NCBI GenBank assembly: GCA_902595125.1
Contig: CACJOY010000001.1
Span: 336,560 to 400,559, forward strand
DNA: 64,000 nt
Direction: 5' to 3'
Origin: an uncultured Pelagibacteraceae bacterium
GTDB lineage: Bacteria; Pseudomonadota; Alphaproteobacteria; Pelagibacterales; Pelagibacteraceae
The notes beneath the pieces were generated by a model that saw only the letters and a list, made by a program, of their open reading frames with translations, was not told where the DNA came from and made no database searches. The position numbers and the translations under genes were made by a program. Below are positions 35,279 to 43,908 of the stretch, piece after piece. Within the stretch, counting starts at the first letter, position 1. Every line of letters begins with the position of its first letter.

Positions 35279-35827
35279 CTAAATTGACTGTTTCTTTATT
35301 AGTTCCTCAATTTTTTCAATCATTATTTTTGGAGATTGCATTGATGGATAAATTTGTTGAACTTTTTCATAACTTTTAATTGCTTTTTCATAATTTTCCA
35401 ATTTAATATTAACTAATCCTTGACCTGCTAAAGCTCCAAAATGTCTTTTCTCAAGTTTTAATACTTTGTTTATATCATTTTGAGATTTTTGATATTCCCC
35501 GATTAGATAAAAAACTGTTGCTCGTTTATTCCAAGCTTCTGCCCATAATGGATCCAAGTCTATTAAATTCGTAAAGACATTTATCGCATCACTTGGTTTG
35601 TTTCCATTTAATAAGTTAGAACCTTTTTTTAAAATAAGGGTTAAATTCTCATCAGTAGGATGTGTGCTCCAAATTTTCCAAATTTTTTGTTCTGTTACAT
35701 ATGCTGAATTAATATTGTCTACCTTTAAATCTATAAATAATTTATTTAATTCTTCCTCACGCTCGCTTGAGAAGATATTTGTAATTAACAAAAAATTTAA
35801 AAAAATAGCAATGATGAAATTTTTCAT
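35279..35827 (-). CDS. Exported TPR-repeat protein
   Basis: A 182-aa protein with a signal peptide (residues 1-20, hydrophobic core FIIAIFLNFLLITNIFS) and about three tetratricopeptide repeats, for example PLWAEAWNKRATVFYLIGEYQKSQNDINKVLKLE (residues 91-124) and HFGALAGQGLVNIKLENYEKAIKSYEKVQQIYP. It is likely periplasmic and acts in protein-protein contacts. It is directly upstream of rseP on the same strand. Similar TPR proteins are frequent in alphaproteobacteria; the partner is unknown. Confidence 0.8.
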   Translation of the reverse strand: MKNFIIAIFLNFLLITNIFSSEREEELNKLFIDLKVDNINSAYVTEQKIWKIWSTHPTDENLTLILKKGSNLLNGNKPSDAINVFTNLIDLDPLWAEAWNKRATVFYLIGEYQKSQNDINKVLKLEKRHFGALAGQGLVNIKLENYEKAIKSYEKVQQIYPSMQSPKIMIEKIEELIKKQSI

Positions 35828-35867
35828 TTTTATTCTTATAACAAAATTTGAAATTAAAGCCTATTAA

Positions 35868-36788
35868 TTAATAATGACGCACTTTTTTTGACTTATCTAA
35901 TTCTTTTAAAGTTGGCATTGAGTCACCTGCACCTAACTTAGTAGTTGATAATCCTGCTATTTTATTGGCAAATTTAAGACAATCTTTAATTTTTTTTCCT
36001 TTCAAAAGTGCAAACGAAAAACCTCCATTAAATGCATCTCCTGCCCCAGTTGTATCAACCGCTTTAACTCGATTTGCCTTCATATAAATTTCTTCTTTAC
36101 CATTTGAATAAAATAACCCTTTCTCTCCTAATGTTATAATTACATTTTTAATTCCCATCTTAATAAGTTTTTTTGCACTCTCTTTGGCATCTTTCTCGTT
36201 ATTAATCTTTATTCCTGTATAAAATTCTGCTTCTGTCTCATTTGGTGTAAAATAATCTATTACTTTAAAAAAATCTTTGCTTAAATTGCAAGCTGGTGCT
36301 GGGTTTAAAATATTTATTAAACCTTCTTCTTTCGTTTTTTTTAAACAATGTAGAGTTACGTCCAATGGTATTTCTAATTGTGTTAAAAAGATTTTAGAAT
36401 TTTTAATAATATTGGTTTTTATTTCTTTTATAGTAAAACTTTCTGGAGCACCTCTTATAACAGTAATAGCATTTTTCCCTGTATTTCTGTCGACGTGAAT
36501 GCCAGCAACACCTGTTTTATGTTTATTTGAGACAATGATATTAGAAATATCAATATTATTTTTTTTAAGACTATTAATAGCAAGTTTACCATAATTATCA
36601 TTTCCTAATTTAGAAATAAAACTTACTTTTCCTCCCAATCTAGAAATAGCTATAGCTTGATTACATCCCTTTCCTCCTGGTCCAATATTATAACTATCAC
36701 CAAGAATTGTTTCGCCGCTAGAAGGAATTTTATCTCCTGAAAAACTTATATCAGCTACAAATATACCCAGGATACTTATATCACTCAT
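35868..36788 (-). CDS. rbsK: Ribokinase (PfkB family)
   Basis: A 306-aa PfkB-family sugar kinase. The N-terminal ATP/sugar region is GPGGKGCNQAIAISRLGG, and the C-terminal signature is DTTGAGDAFNGGF with the catalytic Asp. GKGCNQA and the LEIPLDVTLHCLKK/NPAPA blocks are typical for ribokinase and phosphorylate ribose or a similar pentose. There are no ribose transport genes nearby, so the sugar may arise from internal nucleoside turnover. It ends 40 bp upstream of the TPR gene. Confidence 0.88.
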   Translation of the reverse strand: MSDISILGIFVADISFSGDKIPSSGETILGDSYNIGPGGKGCNQAIAISRLGGKVSFISKLGNDNYGKLAINSLKKNNIDISNIIVSNKHKTGVAGIHVDRNTGKNAITVIRGAPESFTIKEIKTNIIKNSKIFLTQLEIPLDVTLHCLKKTKEEGLINILNPAPACNLSKDFFKVIDYFTPNETEAEFYTGIKINNEKDAKESAKKLIKMGIKNVIITLGEKGLFYSNGKEEIYMKANRVKAVDTTGAGDAFNGGFSFALLKGKKIKDCLKFANKIAGLSTTKLGAGDSMPTLKELDKSKKVRHY

Positions 36789-36893
36789 TAATTTAGATTA
36801 ATAAGGAATAAAAAGATTGTCAAAATATAATAAAATATTTTTTCAAATAAAAAATTTTAAACTAAAGCTAAGAATATATTTAGTTAATTTAAC

Positions 36894-37607
36894 TTAAATA
36901 ACCTTATATTCAAAATTTTGTGTTTTTTCATTAACTTGTAAAAGTTTTGCTCCATTCTTTTTATGAAATTTTGTAGCCATATTAGTTAAGGGAGATAAAG
37001 TTACCAATCTATTGAGATGGTTAGATCTTTTTACCTTTTTAAAAACTTCTTTTACAATCAACTTACCACCTCCTTTTTTTTTTGACCAGACCGTGTAAGC
37101 GATGGCAATTTTTCCAACACTTTGGCCTCTAAGAGTACTTTGTAAATGTGCGTCCTGACTTAACCTATCTAATTCTTCAACTGACTTTGGTATCTCATTC
37201 GTATACGCAAAACACATAACAGCATGAATTTCACTTTTGTATTTAACGCCATAAATCTTTCTCCCATAGCTTGTCCTAAAAGAATTATCTAATTCTGGTC
37301 TCACTGGATCTTCTGTCGTATTACATTCTTTTAATTCTACTAATTCAGCACCTTTAATCCAGCCAAATAAATCTTCAATATTTTTAGTGATAATTCGTTT
37401 ATTCTTTCTGATACGAGCTTTTATTCTAGGTTTAAATTTTTTTGCACTTTTAGAAAAGCTTTTTTCACTACTATTTTTCAAGTATTTAGAGGCTAGCTTA
37501 TCTTTAACTATTTTGAATATTTCTCTCTTAGAGAGGCTTTTTTCACTGCTATTTTTCAAATATTTAGAAGCTAGCTGATTTTTAACAATTTTGAATATTT
37601 CTCTCAT
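36894..37607 (-). CDS. Unknown basic protein with N-terminal tandem repeat
   Basis: A 237-aa protein with about 25% Lys+Arg. It opens with two nearly identical 26-residue units (REIFKIV...SSEKSLSK, then REIFKIV...SSEKSFSK; residues 2-27 and 28-53), encoded by a 78-bp tandem duplication. Then comes a basic linker (RIKARIRKNKR) and a domain with YGRKIYGVKYKSEIHAVMCFAY, HLQSTLRGQSVGKIAIAYTVW and RLVTLSPLTNMATKFHKKNGAKLL, the last being reminiscent of a GNAT acetyltransferase fold. I cannot name it. It has no membrane helix. A single repeat unit would be enough for the family if the duplication is recent. Confidence 0.65.
   Translation of the reverse strand: MREIFKIVKNQLASKYLKNSSEKSLSKREIFKIVKDKLASKYLKNSSEKSFSKSAKKFKPRIKARIRKNKRIITKNIEDLFGWIKGAELVELKECNTTEDPVRPELDNSFRTSYGRKIYGVKYKSEIHAVMCFAYTNEIPKSVEELDRLSQDAHLQSTLRGQSVGKIAIAYTVWSKKKGGGKLIVKEVFKKVKRSNHLNRLVTLSPLTNMATKFHKKNGAKLLQVNEKTQNFEYKVI
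37450..37605. repeat. 78-bp tandem duplication inside the unknown gene
   Basis: Two adjacent 78-bp units (37450-37527 and 37528-37605) differ at a handful of bases, several at synonymous positions. They encode the 26-residue repeat at the N-terminus of the gene at 36894-37607 and keep the frame. The start codon lies just after unit 2 in genomic order, so the duplication multiplied the N-terminal helix. Confidence 0.9.
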
Positions 37608-37713
37608 AATTTACTTTATCAATAAACTCTTAATAAAAAACGGCATACTGTATGATTTTTTTTCAAAAGAGTTATGACATTTTTGCATTTATTTTTAATA
37701 TTTTTTAATAAAA

Positions 37714-37878
37714 TCAATAATACAACAGCGTAAATATTATCCCTAAAATCACAATTATTATAATTAAAATAATATAGTTAATTTTAATATTAAATTTATT
37801 ATAAATTACCTCATTTATTTTCTCCCAAAAGAGAACAATTAAGAAAATCAGAATTGCTGGAATTAAAAATTTAATCAT
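37714..37878 (-). CDS. 54-aa two-helix membrane protein
   Basis: A small frame between the MccR-type regulator gene and the repeat protein gene. It has two hydrophobic segments (residues 3-18 and 34-52), joined by a charged loop EKINEVIYNKFNIK. The second helix is made almost entirely of Ile/Leu/Val. It starts 11 nt downstream of the regulator stop on the same strand. No family is recognised. Because the region is extremely AT-rich, a chance reading frame is possible. Confidence 0.45.
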   Translation of the reverse strand: MIKFLIPAILIFLIVLFWEKINEVIYNKFNIKINYIILIIIIVILGIIFTLLYY

Positions 37879-37889
37879 AAATTTAAGAA

Positions 37890-39323
37890 TTAAGATTTTT
37901 TATCTCCAACATAAACTGAAACTCCCCTAGAATTTATATCCACACCAAATTTTTTATGTAAAGGAGGAAACGCTCTTTGTGAACAATCTAATCTATCACA
38001 TGTTCTACAAGAAACTCCTATTGGAATTTCAGTAGATTTATCGTTTATATTTAAATTTTCTGTGTAAACAAAATCTTTAGCATATTTGGCTTCACAACCT
38101 AAACCTATAGATAAAATACTTTTTGATTGACCAAATCTGCCAATACCTTTTTCAACTGTTCTAGCAATACAAACATATTTTTCACCGTTAGTCATTTTAC
38201 TAACAGCTGCTTGAATTACTCCGGGTCTTGTTAAAGCTGAATAAACATTCCATCTTGGACATGCTCCTCCATACCTTGGAATTTCAATCCCTGATAAAGA
38301 AAATCTTTTTGAAATATTACCAGCCATATCAACTCTAAGAAAATGAAATGGTATTCCTGGTAATTTTGGGTCTTGTAAACAAGTCACTCTGTGAGCAACT
38401 TGTTCGAACGATGTTGCAAAAGTATTCTGTAATAACTCAAGATCATATTTAAGTTTTCTGCATTCAGTATGAAAAGGTTTGTAAGGCATTAAAATTGCAG
38501 CTCCACAATAATTCAATAAGGCTATCTTGGTTAATTTTTTTGACTCTTCTGAAGGAAATGTGAAATTTGATAAGTATTCCTCAATTTCTTTATCAGCTCC
38601 CTCTTGCGCGATTTGAGCCGCTGCATGAAGTTTTTTTGTTTCTAGTGAACTGTAATCACTTAACAAAAGTTCCTTTTTACTCTTATTATATATTTTTGAA
38701 AAAGGTTTGTTCTCTTCAGGTATTACATCTTTAACTGTAATATCATATTCAGATTTTAAATAATCACAAAGGGCAATATATCTCGTTCGATTATTATTTT
38801 GAACCTTTTCAAAAACTTTGTTTGCAAACTCTTCTAATTCTGGAAAATAATTTTTATTTCCTTGAAGAAAATCTGAAATAACTTCGCCTGGAAATGAATT
38901 CTTTCTATTATCAACTATCTTGCCTGATATTGTTTCAATTTTGTTAATCATTTCATGATCTTTTTTTTTTAAAATATCTCCTAATCTTACAATCGCTTTT
39001 CCTATTTTTGGATTTGTGCCTACTAAATCTTTTACTTCAGGTCCTAAAATATCTAAGTCTTCAAACAATTTATCATCTAAAATTTCTGAAAGTGTATTTT
39101 CTAAGTTTATGTCTGTTTTTGAAGTTAATTGAGATAGCTCAATATTTAATTTTTCACATATTTTTAATAACAAATCCCCATCTATTTTTCTCTTTCCCCC
39201 CTCAATTAAGTTTAAATAACTAGGTGAAATACTTAAATCTTCAGCAAGTTTATTTGCTTGAAGACCCAATTGTCTCCTAAAAGCCTTGATTTTTGGTCCA
39301 ATTTTTAAATCTAATTGACTCAT
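37890..39323 (-). CDS. XRE-family regulator of the MccR/RamB type with IrrE-like domain
   Basis: A 477-aa transcription regulator. The N-terminal helix-turn-helix (KIKAFRRQLGLQANKLAEDLSISPSYLNLIEGGKR) is followed by a long central region including an ImmA/IrrE-like (DUF955) section near AAQIAQEGADKEIEEYLS, and a C-terminal DUF2083 domain with the conserved CRTCDRLDCSQRAFPPL. Such proteins sense acyl-CoA pools and control glyoxylate-shunt or methylcitrate genes. I chose the ATG at 39321-39323: the 17-residue upstream extension coincides with a cluster of repeated operator-like sites. It is divergent from isocitrate lyase, its likely target. Confidence 0.87.
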   Translation of the reverse strand: MSQLDLKIGPKIKAFRRQLGLQANKLAEDLSISPSYLNLIEGGKRKIDGDLLLKICEKLNIELSQLTSKTDINLENTLSEILDDKLFEDLDILGPEVKDLVGTNPKIGKAIVRLGDILKKKDHEMINKIETISGKIVDNRKNSFPGEVISDFLQGNKNYFPELEEFANKVFEKVQNNNRTRYIALCDYLKSEYDITVKDVIPEENKPFSKIYNKSKKELLLSDYSSLETKKLHAAAQIAQEGADKEIEEYLSNFTFPSEESKKLTKIALLNYCGAAILMPYKPFHTECRKLKYDLELLQNTFATSFEQVAHRVTCLQDPKLPGIPFHFLRVDMAGNISKRFSLSGIEIPRYGGACPRWNVYSALTRPGVIQAAVSKMTNGEKYVCIARTVEKGIGRFGQSKSILSIGLGCEAKYAKDFVYTENLNINDKSTEIPIGVSCRTCDRLDCSQRAFPPLHKKFGVDINSRGVSVYVGDKKS

Positions 39324-39331
39324 ATTTTCTA

Positions 39332-39435
39332 TTTGTAAATTTTGTAAATTTATATTTACAAAATTTTTCTTCAATTTACAAGACTTTTATACTTTTTTGT
39401 AGATTTTGTAAATCCTGTAAATTATAAAATTTACA
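39332..39435. promoter_or_regulatory. Cluster of TTTGTAAA operator-like sites between regulator and aceA
   Basis: Within about 104 bp there are exact TTTGTAAA copies at 39332-39339, 39341-39348 and 39405-39412, the inverse TTTACAAA at 39355-39362, and near copies at 39375-39382 (TTTACAAG), about 39394-39401 (TTTTGTAG), 39415-39422 (CTGTAAAT) and 39430-39435 (TTTACA). RamB/MccR-type regulators bind short TTTGCAAA-like sites, so this is a likely multi-site operator for autoregulation and control of the divergent isocitrate lyase operon. Confidence 0.7.
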
Positions 39436-39596
39436 TGGACGAAAAATTAAAAAACATTAAAAATGAGGCTCAAATCATAAGACATGAAGACCTTGCTAGA
39501 CATAATAGCAGAGGAATCTACATGAGAGATGACCATTGTGATTGGGGTTCAAGTGGAATGCAAGATCTAGTTGAGACCCATAACGAGTCAAACTAG
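39435..39596 (+). CDS. 53-aa hydrophilic protein upstream of isocitrate lyase
   Basis: A small frame starting MDEKLKNIKNEAQIIRHEDLARHN, followed by SRGIYMRDDHCDWGSS and ending ETHNESN. It is polar and charged, with one Cys and two His-Asp pairs (RHED, DDHCD). It starts at the edge of the operator cluster and ends 63 bp before aceA on the same strand, so both may be cotranscribed. No family is recognised. A chance frame is possible, but the mixed composition, unlike the surrounding AT-rich spacer, supports coding. Confidence 0.55.
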   Translation: MDEKLKNIKNEAQIIRHEDLARHNSRGIYMRDDHCDWGSSGMQDLVETHNESN

Positions 39597-39659
39597 TTCT
39601 AGTTCGTTCAACTTAATTCATTTCTTAAATTAAACCTCTAACATCACAGGATAGCAATA

Positions 39660-40934
39660 ATGAGCGCAGAAAATATCTCATACGACTTAAAAAGATTTGC
39701 AGGAATTAAAAGAGATTATACACCAGAGGATGTGGAAAGACTTAGGGGTTCTATTAAAATTGAATATTCACTTTGTAAACAACAATCTATAAAATTATGG
39801 AAACTTCTCAATTCAGAAAACTACGTAAATACATTAGGTTCTTTATCAGGTAACCACGCAGTTCAACATGCTAAAGCTGGTTTAAAAGCTATTTACTTAA
39901 GTGGTTGGCAAGTAGCTGCCGATGCAAATAGCGCTGGAGAAATGTATCCAGACCAATCTCTATATCCTTACGATAGTGCTCCAAAACTTGTAGAGTCAAT
40001 GAACAATGCATTAATAAGAGCAGATCAAATTCAACATATGGAACTTAAAGATGGAGATATGAAAAAAGAAAAAAGAGTTGACTATATGCTTCCAATTATT
40101 GCTGATGGTGAAGCAGGTTTTGGTGGACCTTTAAATGTATTCGAATTAGCAAAAAAATTTATCAAAGCAGGTGCTGCAGGAGTTCACTTTGAAGATCAAT
40201 TAGCAAGTGAAAAAAAATGTGGTCATATGGGTGGAAAAGTTCTTGTACCAACTGGGACTATGATTAAAAATTTAAAAGCAGCTAGACTAGCAGCAGATAT
40301 AGCTGATGTACCATTAATCATTTTAGCAAGAACAGATGCAAATGCTGCTAAGTTAATTACGAATGACCATGATGAAAATGATAAACCTTTTATGACTGGT
40401 GAAAGATCACCTGAAGGATTTTATTATGTTAAAGCCGGAATTGAACAAGCAATTTCTAGAGGTCTTGCATATGCTCCTTATTCAGATTTGATTTGGTGCG
40501 AAACTGCAACCCCTAATTTAGAAGAAGCTAAAAAATTTGCTGATGCAATTCATGAGAAATTTCCTGGCAAGCTTTTAGCATACAACTGTTCGCCTTCTTT
40601 TAACTGGAAAAAACATTTGTCTGATGCTGAAATAGCTTCTTTCCAAAAAGAAATTAGTGCAATGGGTTACAAATTCCAATTTATAACTCTTGCTGGATTT
40701 CATACACAAAATATTGCAATTTTCGAACTTGCAGAAAAATATAAAAAAGAAGGTATGTCTGCTTATTCAAAAATTCAAGAGCAAGAATTTGCCCGTGAGA
40801 AAGATGGCTACACAAGTGTAAAACATCAAAGAGAAGTTGGTACTTCTTATTTTGATGCCGTCTCCAATACAATCAGTAGTGGGAAAAGCTCTACCACAGC
40901 AATGGATGGTTCTACAGAGTCTGAACAATTCTAA
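39660..40934 (+). CDS. aceA: Isocitrate lyase
   Basis: A 424-aa enzyme that splits isocitrate into glyoxylate and succinate. The active-site block is [14 protein letters not shown] with the catalytic Cys, and supporting segments include [42 protein letters not shown] and YNCSPSFNW. The length is normal for the bacterial type. No malate synthase gene follows here. It probably responds to the regulator encoded divergently. An AGGAT ribosome-binding site lies 9 nt upstream of the start. Confidence 0.96.
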   Translation: MSAENISYDLKRFAGIKRDYTPEDVERLRGSIKIEYSLCKQQSIKLWKLLNSENYVNTLGSLSGNHAVQHAKAGLKAIYLSGWQVAADANSAGEMYPDQSLYPYDSAPKLVESMNNALIRADQIQHMELKDGDMKKEKRVDYMLPIIADGEAGFGGPLNVFELAKKFIKAGAAGVHFEDQLASEKKCGHMGGKVLVPTGTMIKNLKAARLAADIADVPLIILARTDANAAKLITNDHDENDKPFMTGERSPEGFYYVKAGIEQAISRGLAYAPYSDLIWCETATPNLEEAKKFADAIHEKFPGKLLAYNCSPSFNWKKHLSDAEIASFQKEISAMGYKFQFITLAGFHTQNIAIFELAEKYKKEGMSAYSKIQEQEFAREKDGYTSVKHQREVGTSYFDAVSNTISSGKSSTTAMDGSTESEQF

Positions 40935-40960
40935 TAAACAATTCCTCTTGTAAATTAGTA

Positions 40961-40989
40961 AATAACTGACCCAGATTGGGTTGGTTATT
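40961..40989 (+). terminator. Rho-independent terminator after aceA
   Basis: AATAACTGACCC (40961-40972) pairs with GGGTTGGTTATT (40978-40989) through a 12-bp stem with two G-T wobbles and a 5-nt loop. It is followed by TATTTATTTGT. It begins 27 nt after the aceA stop and precedes the DmdA-like gene, so that gene needs its own promoter. Confidence 0.8.
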
Positions 40990-41029
40990 TATTTATTTGT
41001 AATCTTTATTCTGTGTGCTAAGAGCCCTT

Positions 41030-42169
41030 ATGATCAATAAAAACTTTGGTTTTGGAACTCAAATAAGAAAATCACCATACTTTGAATCAACTGTTAAATG
41101 GGGTGCAACAGGTTTTTCTGTTTATAACCACATGTATATTCCAAGAGATTTCGGAGATCCGGAGCAAAATTTTTGGAATTTAATCGAAAATGCAATTTTA
41201 TGTGATGTCGCTGTTGAAAGACAGGTGGAAATTAAGGGACCAGATGCTTACAAATTCATTCAATTACTCACTCCAAGAGATCTCTCAAATTTATCAGTCG
41301 GTCAATGTAAGTATGTATTAATCGTAAATAAAAAGGGTGGAATTATTAATGATCCTGTACTTTTAAGATTAGCTGAAAATCATTTTTGGTTATCTCTTGC
41401 TGATAGTGATGTATTGCTATGGTCACAAGGAGTTGCTGTAAACTCAAATCTTAAAGTCGATATAAGAGAACCAGACGTCTCTCCATTACAATTACAAGGG
41501 CCTAAATCAAAAGAAATTATGCTTAAATTATTAGGAGAGGATATTAAAGACCTAAAATATTATTGGTTTAGAGAATATGAATTAGATGGTATTCCATTAA
41601 TAGTTTCCAGGACAGGTTGGTCTAGTGAATTTGGATATGAAATTTTTCTACGCGATGGTTCCAAAGGTAATCAACTTTATGAGAAAATTATGGAAGCTGG
41701 AAAAGAACATGGCCTTAAACCTGGTCATACTTCATCCATAAGAAGAATTGAGGGAGGAATGTTATCTTATCATGCAGATGCTGATATTGATACAAATCCA
41801 TTCGAACTTGGACTAGATCGATTAGTGTATCTAGACGGCAATATTGATTATATCGGTAAAGATTCATTAAAAAAAATAAAAAGAGATGGAGTCAAAAGGA
41901 AACAAATTGGCCTTGAATTAAAATGTAAACCTTTAAAAGGACCAAATACTAAATTCTGGCCACTTACTGTTGGAGAAAAAAAAGTTGGTAAAGTTACATC
42001 TGCTGTGTATTCCCCAAGATTAAAAAAAAATATTGCACTTGCTATGGTTGAAATAGATCATTCAAAAATTGGAAATAGTTTAATTGTTAATATTGATAAT
42101 TTAAAAATTAATTCAATAGTTATTGAAAAACCTTTTTATGACCCTAAGAAAAAAATTACTTCTGCCTAA
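41030..42169 (+). CDS. DmdA-like aminomethyltransferase-family protein
   Basis: A 379-aa protein of the GcvT/DmdA fold. It has VYNHMYIPRDFG near residue 35, DVAVERQVEIKGPDAYKFIQLLTPRDL, VLIVNKKGGIINDPVLLRLAENHFWLSLADSDV, EPDVSPLQLQGPKSKE, and SRTGWSSEFGYEIFL. These blocks follow DMSP demethylase (DmdA) more closely than glycine-cleavage T protein, but several DmdA residues differ (for example SGWSKQGG-like in DmdA, TGWSSEFG here), so it may demethylate another compound with tetrahydrofolate as acceptor. The ATG at 41030 is preferred over a GTG at 41015. It overlaps the ABC permease gene end by 4 nt. Confidence 0.75.
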   Translation: MINKNFGFGTQIRKSPYFESTVKWGATGFSVYNHMYIPRDFGDPEQNFWNLIENAILCDVAVERQVEIKGPDAYKFIQLLTPRDLSNLSVGQCKYVLIVNKKGGIINDPVLLRLAENHFWLSLADSDVLLWSQGVAVNSNLKVDIREPDVSPLQLQGPKSKEIMLKLLGEDIKDLKYYWFREYELDGIPLIVSRTGWSSEFGYEIFLRDGSKGNQLYEKIMEAGKEHGLKPGHTSSIRRIEGGMLSYHADADIDTNPFELGLDRLVYLDGNIDYIGKDSLKKIKRDGVKRKQIGLELKCKPLKGPNTKFWPLTVGEKKVGKVTSAVYSPRLKKNIALAMVEIDHSKIGNSLIVNIDNLKINSIVIEKPFYDPKKKITSA

Positions 42170-42933
42170 GACTTAATATTATAACCTTTTTTTAAGAGCA
42201 TACTTACAATAATCACACAAATAATTAAAAATACAATCATAGAAGAAATACTAATCCAGATATTAAAATCAGATACCCCATAAAATGAATATCTCAAACC
42301 ATTAATTAGGTAAACTACTGGATTAAAATAAGTTACTGTTTGCCAGAAAGGTGGCAACATATCTAAAGAATACAAACTTCCACCTAAAAAAACCATTGGT
42401 GTAATGACTAAAGTGGGAACAACTGACATTTGCTCAAAGTTAGAACTCATTAAACCTATAAGAAATCCAAATAAAGCAAAAGTAAAAGCTACTAATATAA
42501 GTATCATAATCATTAAAAATGGTTTTTGAACATAAACATCCACAAAGAAAGTTGATGTTATAAATATTATAACACCAACAATTAATGTTTTTGTTGCTCC
42601 TGCTCCTACAAAAGCCAAAACTATCTCGAATGTTGATATTGGGGCTGCTAAAATTTCATAAATTGTCCCATTAAATTTGGGAAAAAATATACCAAATGAA
42701 GTGTTACTTATAGATTGAGTTAATAATGTAAGCATTAATAAACCTGGTACAATATATGAACCATAACTGATGCCATCAATATTTTGAACGTAGCCACCAA
42801 TAACTGAACCAAACACAATAAAATAAAGAGAAGTGGATAACACTGGTGAAATTAAAGATTGGCCTAAAGTTCTTCTAAACCTATCCATTTCATGTAAATA
42901 TATTGATTTAAAAGCGATATAATTAAACTGCAT
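42166..42933 (-). CDS. ABC-2 type export permease
   Basis: A 255-aa membrane protein with six hydrophobic segments. The ABC-2 signature region GFLIGLMSSNFEQMSVVPTLVITPMVFLGGSLYSLDMLPPFWQ... followed by NPVVYLINGLRYSFYG is clear. It pairs with the ATPase gene directly upstream (11-nt overlap). The pair resembles exporters of drugs, lipids or polysaccharide-related compounds; the substrate is unknown. Confidence 0.92.
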   Translation of the reverse strand: MQFNYIAFKSIYLHEMDRFRRTLGQSLISPVLSTSLYFIVFGSVIGGYVQNIDGISYGSYIVPGLLMLTLLTQSISNTSFGIFFPKFNGTIYEILAAPISTFEIVLAFVGAGATKTLIVGVIIFITSTFFVDVYVQKPFLMIMILILVAFTFALFGFLIGLMSSNFEQMSVVPTLVITPMVFLGGSLYSLDMLPPFWQTVTYFNPVVYLINGLRYSFYGVSDFNIWISISSMIVFLIICVIIVSMLLKKGYNIKS

Positions 42934-43858
42934 TATTTTCCCTCACCAAACTTACAAATACTTTTTCTAACGAATTTTGCTCAGTTTTTAAATCAGATAA
43001 TTTTAAACCTGCATCTTTCAAATCTTGTAATAAGTTTGTTATACCTGTTCGTTTAGCGTCAACGTTGTAAATATAATCTAATGACATTTTATTATTTCCA
43101 ATAGTTAAATTATATTTTTCAAGTTTATCTGGAATTAATAAGATTTTTTCTTGAAGTTCAATCGTCAATTTTTTTGTACCCATTTTTTTTAAAAGTTCAT
43201 TAGTTTGATCAACAATTATAATCTCTCCTTGATTTATAACACCAACTCGATCGGCTATAGCTTCCGCTTCTTCTATGTAATGTGTTGTTAGAATTATTGT
43301 AACACCCATCTCTCTTAATGATTTAACAATTTTCCACATGTCTTGTCTTAACTCAACATCAACTCCAGCAGTTGGTTCGTCTAAGAACAATATACTTGGC
43401 TCATGAGACAAAGCTTTGGCTATTAAAACTCTTCTTTTCATACCACCAGACAATTGACGGAGTCTAAGGTCTTTTTTATCCCACAAACTTAATTGCTTTA
43501 AAATTTTTTCAATATGTTTAGGATTTGATTTTTTTCCATATAGACCCCTCGAATAAGAGACATTGTTAAAGACGGTTTCAAATTGTTCTAAAGTTAATTC
43601 TTGAGGCACTATACCTATTCTTGATCTTGTCTCTCTGAAATCTTTAATGATATCGTAATTATCTACCAAAACATTTCCAGATGATGGAGTTACAACACCA
43701 CAAATAATACTTATAAGGGTAGTTTTGCCGGCACCGTTAGGTCCAAGCATAGCAAAGATTTCACCTTTCTTTATGTTTAAATTAATATTTTTTAAAGCTT
43801 TAAATCCATTATCATAAACTTTTGATAGATCACTAATTACTATTTGATTGTCTGACAT
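42923..43858 (-). CDS. ABC exporter ATP-binding protein
   Basis: A 311-aa ATPase with Walker A GPNGAGKTT (about 39-47), Q-loop VPQE, signature LSGGMKRR, Walker B ILFLDEPTAGVD and the switch His in TTHYIEEAE. The C-terminal 80 residues form an extra domain of the CcmA/DrrA type (DUF4162-like), common in ABC-2 exporters. It is 50 nt downstream of thiV, so it may belong to the TPP-riboswitch transcript, though its substrate link to thiamine is not evident. Confidence 0.94.
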   Translation of the reverse strand: MSDNQIVISDLSKVYDNGFKALKNINLNIKKGEIFAMLGPNGAGKTTLISIICGVVTPSSGNVLVDNYDIIKDFRETRSRIGIVPQELTLEQFETVFNNVSYSRGLYGKKSNPKHIEKILKQLSLWDKKDLRLRQLSGGMKRRVLIAKALSHEPSILFLDEPTAGVDVELRQDMWKIVKSLREMGVTIILTTHYIEEAEAIADRVGVINQGEIIIVDQTNELLKKMGTKKLTIELQEKILLIPDKLEKYNLTIGNNKMSLDYIYNVDAKRTGITNLLQDLKDAGLKLSDLKTEQNSLEKVFVSLVRENNAV

Positions 43859-43908
43859 TTGGTCAGATATATAACTATTAATTATCTTAATACAACAAAC
43901 TAGTAATA

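Noticed and set aside
39324..39374. 17-residue N-terminal extension of the MccR-type regulator
   Set aside because: The DNA of this extension consists of operator-like repeats, and family members start near the chosen Met.
39597..39659. Glycine riboswitch upstream of aceA, sought because SAR11 uses one before malate synthase
   Set aside because: The 63-bp gap is too short and shows none of the conserved aptamer elements.
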